From NCBI GenBank assembly GCA_002690925.1, contig NZGD01000256.1, positions 1 through 64,000 on the forward strand: DNA of 64,000 nt, read 5' to 3'. The stretch is from Rhodopirellula sp. GTDB taxonomy: Bacteria > Planctomycetota > Planctomycetia > Pirellulales > Pirellulaceae. The notes under the pieces were generated by a model. That model did not search any database. It had not been told where the DNA came from and worked only from the letters and a program-made list of their open reading frames with translations. Within the stretch, counting starts at the first letter, position 1. The number at the start of each line of letters is the position of its first letter. The translations under genes were made by a program, and so were the position numbers. This document shows, in pieces, positions 18,157 through 27,025 of the stretch.

Positions 18157-20676
18157 TTATTCAGATTCGCGACTGTCTTGCTGTTGTTCACGATCTTCGT
18201 TCGCCTTCACTTCGCTTGATTTCATCAACTTCTGCGCCGCCACCCGGAGCCGATCGATCCGCTCTGCATGCGCCTGAGTTGAAATCCAATACGGAGACAA
18301 TGGAAGAGAATACACCTTGTGGCGAGGTCCCAGCAAATCACCCCAAACAACCAAGGCCTGTTCCTGCAACTGAAGATTGTCAGCATCAGACGGTTGTTCA
18401 CAGAGTTTCAACAGCAGATACGTGATTTCATCCACGTTTCGATCAGCACGCCGTCGTTCGTACGGAATCGCGCTCCGCATGAGGGCAACGGGAAAGCCGA
18501 GAAAATTTTTAGGCGCAGACTGCATGCTTTTTCCATCCCCGACCCACCAACTTTGTCGATTGTAGACCTGCCACTCACCCAGCAAGGCTATACGCCGGGA
18601 CTCTTGCCGCAACTCTGCACTGGGAATTTGAGAAAGAACTCGCGCCAAAGGCCGTGTCATCCTTTTTTGGTCATAAATGTCGAGAAGAGCAATACTCGCA
18701 TCATACTCGCATCTCTCTGCAAACATGAGGTCCATGCATGACATCTCGCCCTTACATACCTGCTGACGAACGCGGTTCGACCAATCAAGCAAAACTTCAA
18801 TCGCCAGGAGTCGCAGATCCGAGTCAAGGTTTTCTCCCCCCGTCAACGTAGGCGTGTTCAGTTCGAGTAACCACTGAATATCTTCGCGGGAAACTCTGCT
18901 GCCAATCTCATCAGAGGCCAGTTCCTCACGCAGCAGCTTGATACACTCGTTTCTTTCGTCTGCGCTAAGTTGATCTGCTGACCTTTCTGATTTGTCAGCA
19001 AAAGCGTACGTCGAGTACTTCTCCGCATGGAGATTTCGATAAATTGGGCGGCCGTTCGGGTAGGTTTTTGGCTCAGGGACAGGCAAGGCCAAAAGACGCT
19101 GTCGCCATTGGGCACGCAACACCGGTGTCGTTGACACTCGAAGTGATGCAACGATAACAAGCGGACAGAGCAGTGCCAGAAGAACATAAGAGACGGCACG
19201 AACTTCGGGTTTTTTCAACCACTGGATACAACGACGGATTCCACCAGCATTGTTTCCATCTCTGTGCGGGTTTTCGATCCAGGCACCTGTGAGTTGCCAA
19301 CTGCCAAACAACATGACTAGCGCACTGATCATGATCCACCACGCATAGTTTGGATACATGGAAACAAACAACATCAGCATGATGGCCGGTATCACGGCAA
19401 ACGCGGGCCCAGCAAAAAATGCCAATACAGGGCGACGGATCCACTGGCAGACCAGTTGCCCAAACGCAAAGCATGTCACCAACTCGATGATCGCGCCCGC
19501 TAGCGATAGCCCCCGGCTGTGCAGATCAACCCGTAACAGGGTGTCGGTTTCAGGATGCAGAACCAGAAGAAAGACAATCAGCGCCACGAGCATAAAAAAC
19601 GGCGTAGATAGACGTGTCCACCAAATGACGTTCACCGTAAATCCACGGTCCGCGAAATAGCTGCGCCGGTTTTTGAAATTGTCGCCGTAAAACACGAGGA
19701 CACCCAGCCAGATAGCGGCAAGGCCCAGAAACAACGGCATCAGATTCTCCCAGGCGTTGGCTGACCAGTTCCACCTGTCCCGCCTGAAACCAGACGAAAG
19801 CAACATATAACTGACAGACGTAAGAAGAATGACCAGGCCAAGATGCCAACACTGTCGTATCTGTTGCCACACCAGAACCTTTGCTGTGGATGCTCGCGGA
19901 GCAATCACGGGAACCGGTGGCTTGTAAGCTACACCAGTTGATGATGAATTGAGTCGTTTACTCCATGAACGGCCAACCATTCGATTGAGCCTGCGTCTGG
20001 CAAGCATCCGTTGCAATGCGGCCACGAACATCATTCCGCCAAGAGTGGCAACACCCAGTGCGAGCTGTTCAGAAAAAGTCGGATCAGCCAAAGCGCCGCC
20101 GTAGTTAATCTGACCGGTAAGGATCCATCTCGTCAAAAGTTCAAACAGATAGGTTACACCACCGATCAGGGGTACGACTGCAAGCAGCCCTGCTACCGGC
20201 GAGCGAAACAGATACGCCGTCACGAACCCGAGGAGCATCAACATCACACTGAAACAGGCCAGATACAGCACACCTTCAAGGCTGATCATCTCCTCTGCAA
20301 ATGGCGAAAATTTGTCTGTAACGAGCATGCCACTCGAAATCAACACCAGGGAAGAACCCAGCCAGCAAGTTACCAATCCACCCGATGCAATCAACAGTTT
20401 GGCATCAGCAATGGACTGCCACCTCACAGGAAGTGTTCTCAGCCACAACAAGGTGCCACGTTCTTCTTCGTTGCCAACAAGTATCGCCGGTACACCAATG
20501 GCAAACAGATTCGGCATCAGAATCCAGAAAGAGACAAAGACACTGGCTGCATCTGCTTCATTCATCAGAGGTGATACGAGAACCAGACACACAGCTGCAC
20601 CCAGAATCCCGATCAATACTGCCAGCAACAGCGCTCGCGCCGTCATGGCATCTTTCCAAAGCAGATGACGCATCAT
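18157..20676 (-). CDS. ABC-2 type exporter permease
   Basis: 839 aa, start at the first of two adjacent ATGs (20676 or 20673). The N-terminal 240 residues contain about six hydrophobic segments like an ABC-2 permease. A second membrane block of similar size follows (about 275-510), so one chain seems to carry two transmembrane bundles. The last 330 residues are soluble, rich in charged helices, with no recognised domain. The order of genes (GntR regulator, ATPase, permease) marks it as the membrane part of a YtrA-controlled exporter. The substrate is unknown; homologous Bacillus ytr/bce-like systems respond to cell-wall-active compounds. Confidence 0.82.
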   Translation of the reverse strand: MMRHLLWKDAMTARALLLAVLIGILGAAVCLVLVSPLMNEADAASVFVSFWILMPNLFAIGVPAILVGNEEERGTLLWLRTLPVRWQSIADAKLLIASGGLVTCWLGSSLVLISSGMLVTDKFSPFAEEMISLEGVLYLACFSVMLMLLGFVTAYLFRSPVAGLLAVVPLIGGVTYLFELLTRWILTGQINYGGALADPTFSEQLALGVATLGGMMFVAALQRMLARRRLNRMVGRSWSKRLNSSSTGVAYKPPVPVIAPRASTAKVLVWQQIRQCWHLGLVILLTSVSYMLLSSGFRRDRWNWSANAWENLMPLFLGLAAIWLGVLVFYGDNFKNRRSYFADRGFTVNVIWWTRLSTPFFMLVALIVFLLVLHPETDTLLRVDLHSRGLSLAGAIIELVTCFAFGQLVCQWIRRPVLAFFAGPAFAVIPAIMLMLFVSMYPNYAWWIMISALVMLFGSWQLTGAWIENPHRDGNNAGGIRRCIQWLKKPEVRAVSYVLLALLCPLVIVASLRVSTTPVLRAQWRQRLLALPVPEPKTYPNGRPIYRNLHAEKYSTYAFADKSERSADQLSADERNECIKLLREELASDEIGSRVSREDIQWLLELNTPTLTGGENLDSDLRLLAIEVLLDWSNRVRQQVCKGEMSCMDLMFAERCEYDASIALLDIYDQKRMTRPLARVLSQIPSAELRQESRRIALLGEWQVYNRQSWWVGDGKSMQSAPKNFLGFPVALMRSAIPYERRRADRNVDEITYLLLKLCEQPSDADNLQLQEQALVVWGDLLGPRHKVYSLPLSPYWISTQAHAERIDRLRVAAQKLMKSSEVKANEDREQQQDSRESE

Positions 20677-20806
20677 TCATCTCCATCAATCATGGGAATG
20701 TAACCATCCACCGGTTTTGGCTCGATTTGAATCGACTCAACATCGGACTTGTCAAACATGGCAGGGTAATGCTGCCAACACGCAGGTCTCAGTTCACTTT
20801 CAAGGC

Positions 20807-21751
20807 TCAGTTCACCTTCAACATGGTCGAATCCACTGAATCAGAATCGTTCGCCGGACGATTGGCCCGTGGATCGCAGACGGCAACGAATATCTCCTCC
20901 AGAGACGCCGTCTCCTCTTTCAGCTCGATAGCGCCGGTATCTCCTGCATAAACACCGCGCCAATCTTCAGGCAAACCCCGCACAACCCAACGCATCTGTC
21001 TGGCATTCTGGGACTCCGTCAGAACTTCTCCCGGAGGCAAAGGTAATGTGGCTGCGGAATCATCCATCGTCGCCGTGACAATCGAAGTTTCGTTTTTCAA
21101 TACTTCCAACGGTTGCACCACTTTCAGCTGCCCCTGCGCGAGTATCGCAACCCAGTCAGCTACACGCTCGACTTCACTGATCTGGTGGCTGCTCAACAGC
21201 ACTGTTCGACCCAATGCAGCAAGATCTACCATCGACTCAAGGAACTGTCGGCGCACCATCGGATCAAGCCCACTGGTCGGCTCGTCCAGAATTAACAAGT
21301 CGGGATTGTGGGCCGTCGAAAGTGCCAACGCTACCTTTGCGCGTTGACCTTTACTCATGTTTTTCAGCTTGACACCACCCGGTACATCAAATCCCGTGAC
21401 GAGGCCATGATACCTGTCTGAAAAACCGTCTTCGTAGAACGCCGAGGTGAACCATCCAATCTGCTCGGCAGTCATCCACTCGTACATCGCCGGATTGTCG
21501 GAAACATAGCCAATCTTACGGCGAATCGCGGTACCCGACTTGGAACAGGATTCACCAAGTACCGTCGCTGATCCCTCATCGGCCTTGAGAAAACCGGTCA
21601 GGATTCGGATCAGGGTAGTTTTTCCGGCGCCATTCTCACCCAACAACGCAAAGACCGTTCCCGATGGCACCTCAAGACTCACGGCATCCAAAGCCTTGGT
21701 GTTGCGAAAGGACCGAGACACGTTTTGAAGAGAAATCACAGGTTGGTTCAT
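20807..21751 (-). CDS. ABC transporter ATP-binding protein
   Basis: 314 aa. Walker A GENGAGKT at 38-45, an ABC signature variant MSKGQRAKVA at about 132-141, and Walker B with D-loop LLILDEPTSGLDP at about 153-165, with the H-loop in LLSSHQISEVERV. The C-terminal about 100 residues form the extension typical of ABC-2 exporter ATPases. The signature has MSKGQ instead of LSGGQ, as seen in YtrB/EcsA-type subunits. It energises the permease encoded directly downstream (131-base gap) and is preceded by the regulator (39-base gap), all on the same strand. Confidence 0.93.
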   Translation of the reverse strand: MNQPVISLQNVSRSFRNTKALDAVSLEVPSGTVFALLGENGAGKTTLIRILTGFLKADEGSATVLGESCSKSGTAIRRKIGYVSDNPAMYEWMTAEQIGWFTSAFYEDGFSDRYHGLVTGFDVPGGVKLKNMSKGQRAKVALALSTAHNPDLLILDEPTSGLDPMVRRQFLESMVDLAALGRTVLLSSHQISEVERVADWVAILAQGQLKVVQPLEVLKNETSIVTATMDDSAATLPLPPGEVLTESQNARQMRWVVRGLPEDWRGVYAGDTGAIELKEETASLEEIFVAVCDPRANRPANDSDSVDSTMLKVN

Positions 21752-21790
21752 TGCGTTATCCTCGCCAAAGAAAAGGGAGTCTTACCTGAT

Positions 21791-22195
21791 TCAGCTTTTT
21801 GTATCCTTGCCATTGCTGACATCCTGTTTTGCCAATTCACTTTCAAACAGATCGCGTAGTTCTGCGGCTGACATGCCACCGCTCAAGGCATCTGCCAGAG
21901 CACGTCGCACGGTCTCGGCAACCAGCGAGTTGCGTGCCTTGGTGCACCGCGTGACAGAATCACGCCGGACAACCAGACCCCGACCACGCAGCGGCTCAAG
22001 TACAAGGTCACTCTGCAATTCCTGATAAGCGCGGGCGATGGTGTTGGGGTTGATCGCCAGATCTTTTGACAACTGCCGCACGCTGGGCACCATCTGTCCA
22101 CCCACCAACACACCATCCGCGACCGCCAGCTTGACCTGGCGTACAAGCTGCTCGTAAATCGGCACTTCACCGTTGGGATCAATTGAAAAATACAT
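21791..22195 (-). CDS. GntR-family transcriptional regulator, YtrA subfamily
   Basis: 134 aa, with a strong AAGGTGA ribosome binding site 5 bases before the ATG. The N-terminal winged helix-turn-helix is typical of the GntR/YtrA subfamily: PIYEQLVRQVKLAVADG, VPSVRQLSKDLAINPNT, AYQELQSD and GRGLVVRR. The short C-terminal tail (about 60 residues) lacks a large effector domain, as in YtrA regulators that control ABC exporters. The protein is first in an operon with the ATPase and permease and very likely represses it through the palindrome at 22208-22229. Confidence 0.92.
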   Translation of the reverse strand: MYFSIDPNGEVPIYEQLVRQVKLAVADGVLVGGQMVPSVRQLSKDLAINPNTIARAYQELQSDLVLEPLRGRGLVVRRDSVTRCTKARNSLVAETVRRALADALSGGMSAAELRDLFESELAKQDVSNGKDTKS

Positions 22196-22207
22196 GGATC
22201 ACCTTTT

Positions 22208-22229
22208 GTGTACTACCGCATTAGTACAC
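22208..22229. promoter_or_regulatory. YtrA-type operator palindrome
   Basis: GTGTACTA at 22208-22215 and TAGTACAC at 22222-22229 form a perfect 8-bp inverted repeat with a 6-base spacer, 12 bases upstream of the GntR start codon and overlapping the region where the promoter or transcript start should be. The half-site TGTACTA resembles known YtrA-family operators (GTACTA-type half-sites). Autorepression of the ABC operon is the simplest reading. Confidence 0.8.
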
Positions 22230-22462
22230 CCGATCACATGGTTCGTCAAGAGACAAAATCGAGGGCATCAGACAAGGATCCCCGCCCTCGTCAAGCGACA
22301 GCCAAAGGAGCAATCGTTTGCCCATTCTGCAAATCGCTCCTCGCAGTGGCGAAACCGCTATGAAAATGACACAGACCCGGCTCATTCCGCGGCGCGATCG
22401 CAGATCAACAACCGGTTGCGTTACAATTCGTCGATCGACCCACAGCATGTGAGATTTCAGTG

Positions 22463-24019
22463 ATGCGAATTCCAATTTTGACCATTTTCTGCTTGTGTTG
22501 CGTGACCACCTCGCAAGGCCGCGAACCTGAATGGTGGCAGTTTCTTGGACCGCATGGTACGAATCGTGCGGCATCGGATAATTTGCCACTGAAGTGGACG
22601 GATACCGAGGGGATCGCCTGGAAGACAGCGGTTCATGGCCGGGGCTGGTCCTCTCCCGTCATCGATGGCGACCGAATCTGGATGACAACTTCTACGCCTG
22701 ATGGAAATCAGTTATTCGCTGTCTGTGTGAACAAGGTCACGGGCAAGATCATCCACGATCAAAAAGTTTTCGATGTCAGCAATCCGCAAAAAATCAGCAC
22801 GGCAAATACCTATGCGACTCCGACGCCCGTCGTCAAAGAGAACCGTGTGTTCATCCATTTCGGAACTTATGGCACTGCTTGTCTTGATTCCACGACAGCC
22901 AAAATTCTGTGGACGCGCCGTGATCTGAAATGTGATCATGAAACGAATGCCGGTCCGGCGAGTTCACCAACGATTGTTGGTGACCATTTGGTTTTTCATG
23001 TGGATGGGCGTGATGTTCAATACATCATTGCGCTTTCGAAAACGGACGGAAAAACAGCATGGCGAACGGAACGTTCCTTCGATTACTCGGATGTACCTGT
23101 CAATCAGCGAAAGGCCTACAGTACCCCCGGTCTGGTCGAAACGAGAGCGGGCGAACAGATGATCAGCGCAGCCGGGCAGGGAATCTATGCCTATGACCTC
23201 AAGGGTCAGGAAATCTGGCGTGTCCGGCACAAAGGCTGGTCAATTTTTCCTCGACCGATTGGCGGCAAGGGGTTGGTGTTCACGATTGTTGACCGCGACT
23301 ACCCGGAATTATGGGCCATTCGTGATGATGGCCAAGGCGATATCACCGATACGCATGTGAAGTGGAAAGTAACCCGGGGCATGCCCGCCCGATGCACTCC
23401 GCTGCTCATCAACGATCTTCTGTATCTGGTCAACCGCGAAGGCATCATGACCTGCCTGGAAGCAGAAACAGGCGATGAGGTGTGGAAGCAGAGATTACCT
23501 GGCCAATACTCTGCCACTCCCATTCACACCAAAGACCGAATCTACCTGTTTAACGAAGACGCCCATTGCACGATCATTCGACCAGGCCGCAAGTTCCAAA
23601 AATTGGCTGAAAATTCCCTGACGACTCAGCAGTTGATGGCCACACCTGCCGTGGACGGTGATGCGTTCATTGTCCGCACCGCTGGTTATCTTTATCGCAT
23701 TGAAGATGGATTCCAACGCAAAGCTGAACCCGACAGCACAAATGAATTCATCGGATCATGGGACATCGGACGCCCGGAATCGGGAGGCAAGCCAAAATTT
23801 GTGATGACACTCAAGGCTGATCTTTCCGCCACCAAGAGTCACGTCCTCAATGCCACAGGCCATTGGAAAATTGTCGACGGAGAAGCTCGAGTCGTCTGGA
23901 GTGATGGTTGGCGGGATATCATCCGAAAAGAGGGGGATCGCTATCGAAAGATCGCTTTTGGTCCTGGCTCGGATTTTGATGATACAGCTGACAACACCGA
24001 CGATGCCAAAAAGCGTTGA
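22463..24019 (+). CDS. Secreted PQQ-like beta-propeller protein
   Basis: 518 aa from ATG 22463 (a GTG at 22460 is one codon upstream). Signal peptide about 1-20, then EWWQFLGPHGTNRA, a variant of the planctomycete quinoprotein opening. Propeller blades carry AVCVNKVTGKIIHD, TACLDSTTAKILW, IALSKTDGKTAW and TCLEAETGDEVW. The C-terminal 110 residues (after about 405) form a separate beta-rich tail with EFIGSWDIGRP and a possible TIGR03066-like or lipocalin-like segment, not identified with certainty. Periplasmic; its role is unknown. Confidence 0.86.
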   Translation: MRIPILTIFCLCCVTTSQGREPEWWQFLGPHGTNRAASDNLPLKWTDTEGIAWKTAVHGRGWSSPVIDGDRIWMTTSTPDGNQLFAVCVNKVTGKIIHDQKVFDVSNPQKISTANTYATPTPVVKENRVFIHFGTYGTACLDSTTAKILWTRRDLKCDHETNAGPASSPTIVGDHLVFHVDGRDVQYIIALSKTDGKTAWRTERSFDYSDVPVNQRKAYSTPGLVETRAGEQMISAAGQGIYAYDLKGQEIWRVRHKGWSIFPRPIGGKGLVFTIVDRDYPELWAIRDDGQGDITDTHVKWKVTRGMPARCTPLLINDLLYLVNREGIMTCLEAETGDEVWKQRLPGQYSATPIHTKDRIYLFNEDAHCTIIRPGRKFQKLAENSLTTQQLMATPAVDGDAFIVRTAGYLYRIEDGFQRKAEPDSTNEFIGSWDIGRPESGGKPKFVMTLKADLSATKSHVLNATGHWKIVDGEARVVWSDGWRDIIRKEGDRYRKIAFGPGSDFDDTADNTDDAKKR

Positions 24020-24213
24020 GTCAGAACACATCGGTGAAAATCGCGATCGAACTGACGTGTTGTCCACCTGATCAACCTCCGGCCAAATCGGACTATACTG
24101 AATCCCCGGACATTCGTGGCCCAAAATTTCTGGGCCCCGGCTTTCCTCCACTCCGGTATTTTTGCGTCCCCGGCATTGCTGGAGCACCTTCATTCCTAAG
24201 TTCTTTTTTGCTG

Positions 24214-25683
24214 ATGATCACTCCCCTGCCTCAACTCCACCAACAGTTCCTGTGCCTGATCTTGTTGACAACCACTCTGATTGCAGAGCCCGTGTCGGGC
24301 AAAGACCCGCTGCCCGATGAACTTCAACGAAGTGAATCGATCGAACGGATCTCGAGGTCGTATGCCAAAGAACTGAGCGATGCAAATGCACCAGGTGAAA
24401 AAACTGCCTTGGCTAAGCGATTCATGGCAGAAATCGAAAAATACGACGACCCTACCGATCGATTCGCCTTGTTGCGACTGTCTCTCGATCTGGTTCGTGC
24501 CGCCGAAGATTGGGATACCGCGATCCTTGTCGTCCGCGAGATGCAGGATAATTTTGAAATTGACTCCGAGGCATCTGAACGACAACTGCAATTTCTGAAG
24601 GACAAAAAGAAAGCTGCAAGCAAGAAAAGGATCAAGTTCTCAGGCACACCAAGTACGTCCTCCAATGCCGACGCGAGCGTTGATGACTCATGGCCCGAAG
24701 ACAGTGATCAAATTGTCATTGATCTGGAAATGCCTTACGAGACAGCGGTTCTAGGCGCGTCAGGCGATGTGATCGTTCTGCTGCTGACGCTGAAAGAGAA
24801 ACTCGCCATTTTTGACGTCAAGGCGCGCCAGATCAAGCACGAGATTCCGTTGGAAAATGCCAATGTGAAGTTTTGTGTGGGCGCTGACTCGATCTATCTC
24901 GCCTATCCAGAGCCGAATACGATCGAACGGTGGAGTCTGAAAACCTACAAAAAAATGAAGTCCAGCAAATTACCTTTCCAGAATCCCATTGAACATCTGG
25001 TGGTTGGACGTGATACCAATGGTCCGATCTTGGCAGGGGCTGAACACGAGCCAGGAATGTTTCTGGATGGGAAATCGTTGCGTCCCATTCCGACTCGTGT
25101 TTTTGATCGCCAATACCAACGCGTTGGGCAGCTTCCCGGTGCTGGTCCTGCTACCCGAATGCGTGCCAGCGCCAATGGCAAGGTATTTTCAATTTGGGGA
25201 ACCAGCGGCTCCCCAGGTGGATTTCGTACTTTGGTGATGAAAGGCAATACAGTCGATACTTATTATGCGCACGACACCATGGGATACATCGCTCCCAGCC
25301 CGATGGGCGACTTGATGTACACGGCCAAAGGAATCTACACCACTCAAACCAAAGAGTATGCGGTCAACAAGGAATTGCACGCACGCAGTTTTTTCATTCC
25401 CGCAATCGATAGTGAATTCTCCATCAGCCTGGTCAGAAGTGACGACAGGGATGCAGCAGCACCTGCCCGGGCCAACATCCACATGCGTGGTAATCCACAA
25501 CCAATCACGACGCTGCCAAAGATTGCCTTCCGACCTGGCGGTTACGGCGAATTCCACAATCGGGCTCCGATGCCAATTGACCTGCGGATGTTTCTGTTTG
25601 CCAAGCGCGGTTTATTGCTGACATTGCCCGAAACAAATCGTCAGATCGTTTATCACCGCGTTGGTGATCTGGATTCCAAGTGA
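24214..25683 (+). CDS. Secreted propeller-like protein of unknown function
   Basis: 489 aa from ATG 24214; upstream codons are open back to 24016 but look non-coding, and the 24214 start gives a signal-like stretch (FLCLILLTTTLIAEPVSG). Residues about 25-125 are helical and charged, with a Lys-rich linker. The rest (about 150-489) shows WD40/propeller-like strands (VIVLLLTLKEKLAIFDVKARQI, GADSIYLAYPEPN, MRASANGKVFSIWG). No catalytic motif. It follows the PQQ gene on the same strand and may be co-transcribed with it. Confidence 0.7.
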   Translation: MITPLPQLHQQFLCLILLTTTLIAEPVSGKDPLPDELQRSESIERISRSYAKELSDANAPGEKTALAKRFMAEIEKYDDPTDRFALLRLSLDLVRAAEDWDTAILVVREMQDNFEIDSEASERQLQFLKDKKKAASKKRIKFSGTPSTSSNADASVDDSWPEDSDQIVIDLEMPYETAVLGASGDVIVLLLTLKEKLAIFDVKARQIKHEIPLENANVKFCVGADSIYLAYPEPNTIERWSLKTYKKMKSSKLPFQNPIEHLVVGRDTNGPILAGAEHEPGMFLDGKSLRPIPTRVFDRQYQRVGQLPGAGPATRMRASANGKVFSIWGTSGSPGGFRTLVMKGNTVDTYYAHDTMGYIAPSPMGDLMYTAKGIYTTQTKEYAVNKELHARSFFIPAIDSEFSISLVRSDDRDAAAPARANIHMRGNPQPITTLPKIAFRPGGYGEFHNRAPMPIDLRMFLFAKRGLLLTLPETNRQIVYHRVGDLDSK

Positions 25684-25876
25684 ACGGCATTTTCGTACTG
25701 ACAGTTCAAGGACTACGCAGACGTCTCCAGACGCTCATGTTGAAATCAAGCCTGACAATCTGACCTGGAATCAAGCAAAGAGGCAGGGCAGAATCACGAA
25801 GGTGCCGACAGAGGGTCATCAGCCTAGACATGGAGCGGATTTTGTGCCAAGAGAGAATTTGAGGACATTCGGAATA

Positions 25877-26773
25877 GTGAGCACTCTAATCAGCCATCTG
25901 TCATCTGGTCCACTCGACATCGTGGGTGACGTGCATGGTGAAATTGATCCATTGCTCTCACTGATGCATCATCTTGGGTACGACGAACACGGATTTCATC
26001 CGGACAATCGTAAGCTTGTCTTCGTTGGTGACCTTACGGACCGCGGACCAGATAGCCTGACCGTTGTCAATCTTGTGCAGACACTAACCGAAACACAACG
26101 TGCACAGTGCGTACTAGGAAATCATGAACTGAATATCTTGCTTAACCAACGCAAACACGACAACGGATGGTTCTACGGAGAAGAATTTTCAGATAATGGA
26201 TACATCGTTCCACAGGCCCTCGCCAACAACAATAATCGGGATCGCATACTGGATTTTTTCAACACCCTGCCCATTGCGCTGGAGCGTGAGGACCTGCGTG
26301 TAATCCATGCTTGTTGGCATGCGCCAATGATGAAGTCACTTAGAGAAACAGAAGACGTGATCGCCCTCACAGAACAGCATGAGGATCTCATCGAAAAACA
26401 GACCGAGAATTCTCACTTGGACGAAGTCGACATTTCGCTGGAGCACCAAAATCAGAATCCTGTCCGCAGGTTAACATCAGGCCCAGAAGAACGCATTCAC
26501 TCTCCTTTTTTTGCTAGCGGGAAGATGAGGCATGAACAACGCGTTCAGTGGTGGAACAACTACAACGAAACTTTTTGTGTATTCGGACATTATTCCATTC
26601 CTGATGGCAAACCACGGGGCAATCAGTCCTCATTTTGCGTTGACTATGGGGTAGGCAAACGCTGGACTGAGCGAAGGCAGGGCCGAACAAAAGGATTCAC
26701 GCTCAAGCTTGCGGCGTTGAGATGGCCCGAAAAGTTGATCGTTTTCGATGAGGGCGAGTCGAGACAACTCTGA
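25877..26773 (+). CDS. Metallophosphoesterase (PrpE/ApaH-like protein phosphatase fold)
   Basis: About 298 aa if it starts at GTG 25877, with GAGG at 25861-25864 as a weakly spaced binding site. The frame is open to 25661, but that part overlaps the previous gene and looks random, so the start is uncertain. The motifs are those of PPP-type phosphatases: DIVGDVHGEID, FVGDLTDRGPDS, LGNHELNILL, then HACWHA and VFGHYS. PPP-type bacterial members act as protein phosphatases or Ap4A hydrolases. The insertion between motifs (about 165-225) is longer and charged. The domain architecture differs from the phosphoesterase at 4066-4791. Confidence 0.85.
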   Translation: MSTLISHLSSGPLDIVGDVHGEIDPLLSLMHHLGYDEHGFHPDNRKLVFVGDLTDRGPDSLTVVNLVQTLTETQRAQCVLGNHELNILLNQRKHDNGWFYGEEFSDNGYIVPQALANNNNRDRILDFFNTLPIALEREDLRVIHACWHAPMMKSLRETEDVIALTEQHEDLIEKQTENSHLDEVDISLEHQNQNPVRRLTSGPEERIHSPFFASGKMRHEQRVQWWNNYNETFCVFGHYSIPDGKPRGNQSSFCVDYGVGKRWTERRQGRTKGFTLKLAALRWPEKLIVFDEGESRQL

Positions 26774-26986
26774 TCCCTCTGATGGTGGTTGCCCCTATGG
26801 ACCATCGAAAGTTCCAAACGGTTAACCAGACGCGTCCCTTCACCAGGCTGATCCGGGGCCCGCGACAACTGAAATGATTTCGAAATCGGTTTACAATGAA
26901 CGGAACTGGCCCTTACCATAGATAACCCGCTTTAGTGAGCCTCTGCGGTGGACACCTCACCGATGCGGGCATGATGCCGCCATCTC

Positions 26987-27006
26987 TGCCCTGCCCTACC
27001 CTGCCC
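26987..27006. repeat. Four tandem 5-bp units in 5' region
   Basis: TGCCC occurs as units 1, 2 and 4 and TACCC as unit 3, ending 19 bases before the ATG of the DUF1592 gene at 27026. It is C-rich on the plus strand and sits where a leader would be. It could be a slippage-prone tract affecting translation, or chance. Confidence 0.5.
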
Positions 27007-27025
27007 TTTCACACTCGCCATTCAT

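Noticed and set aside
20011-20951. Two plus-strand open frames over 180 codons
   Set aside because: Antisense to the ABC permease and the end of the ATPase gene, and low-complexity in translation.
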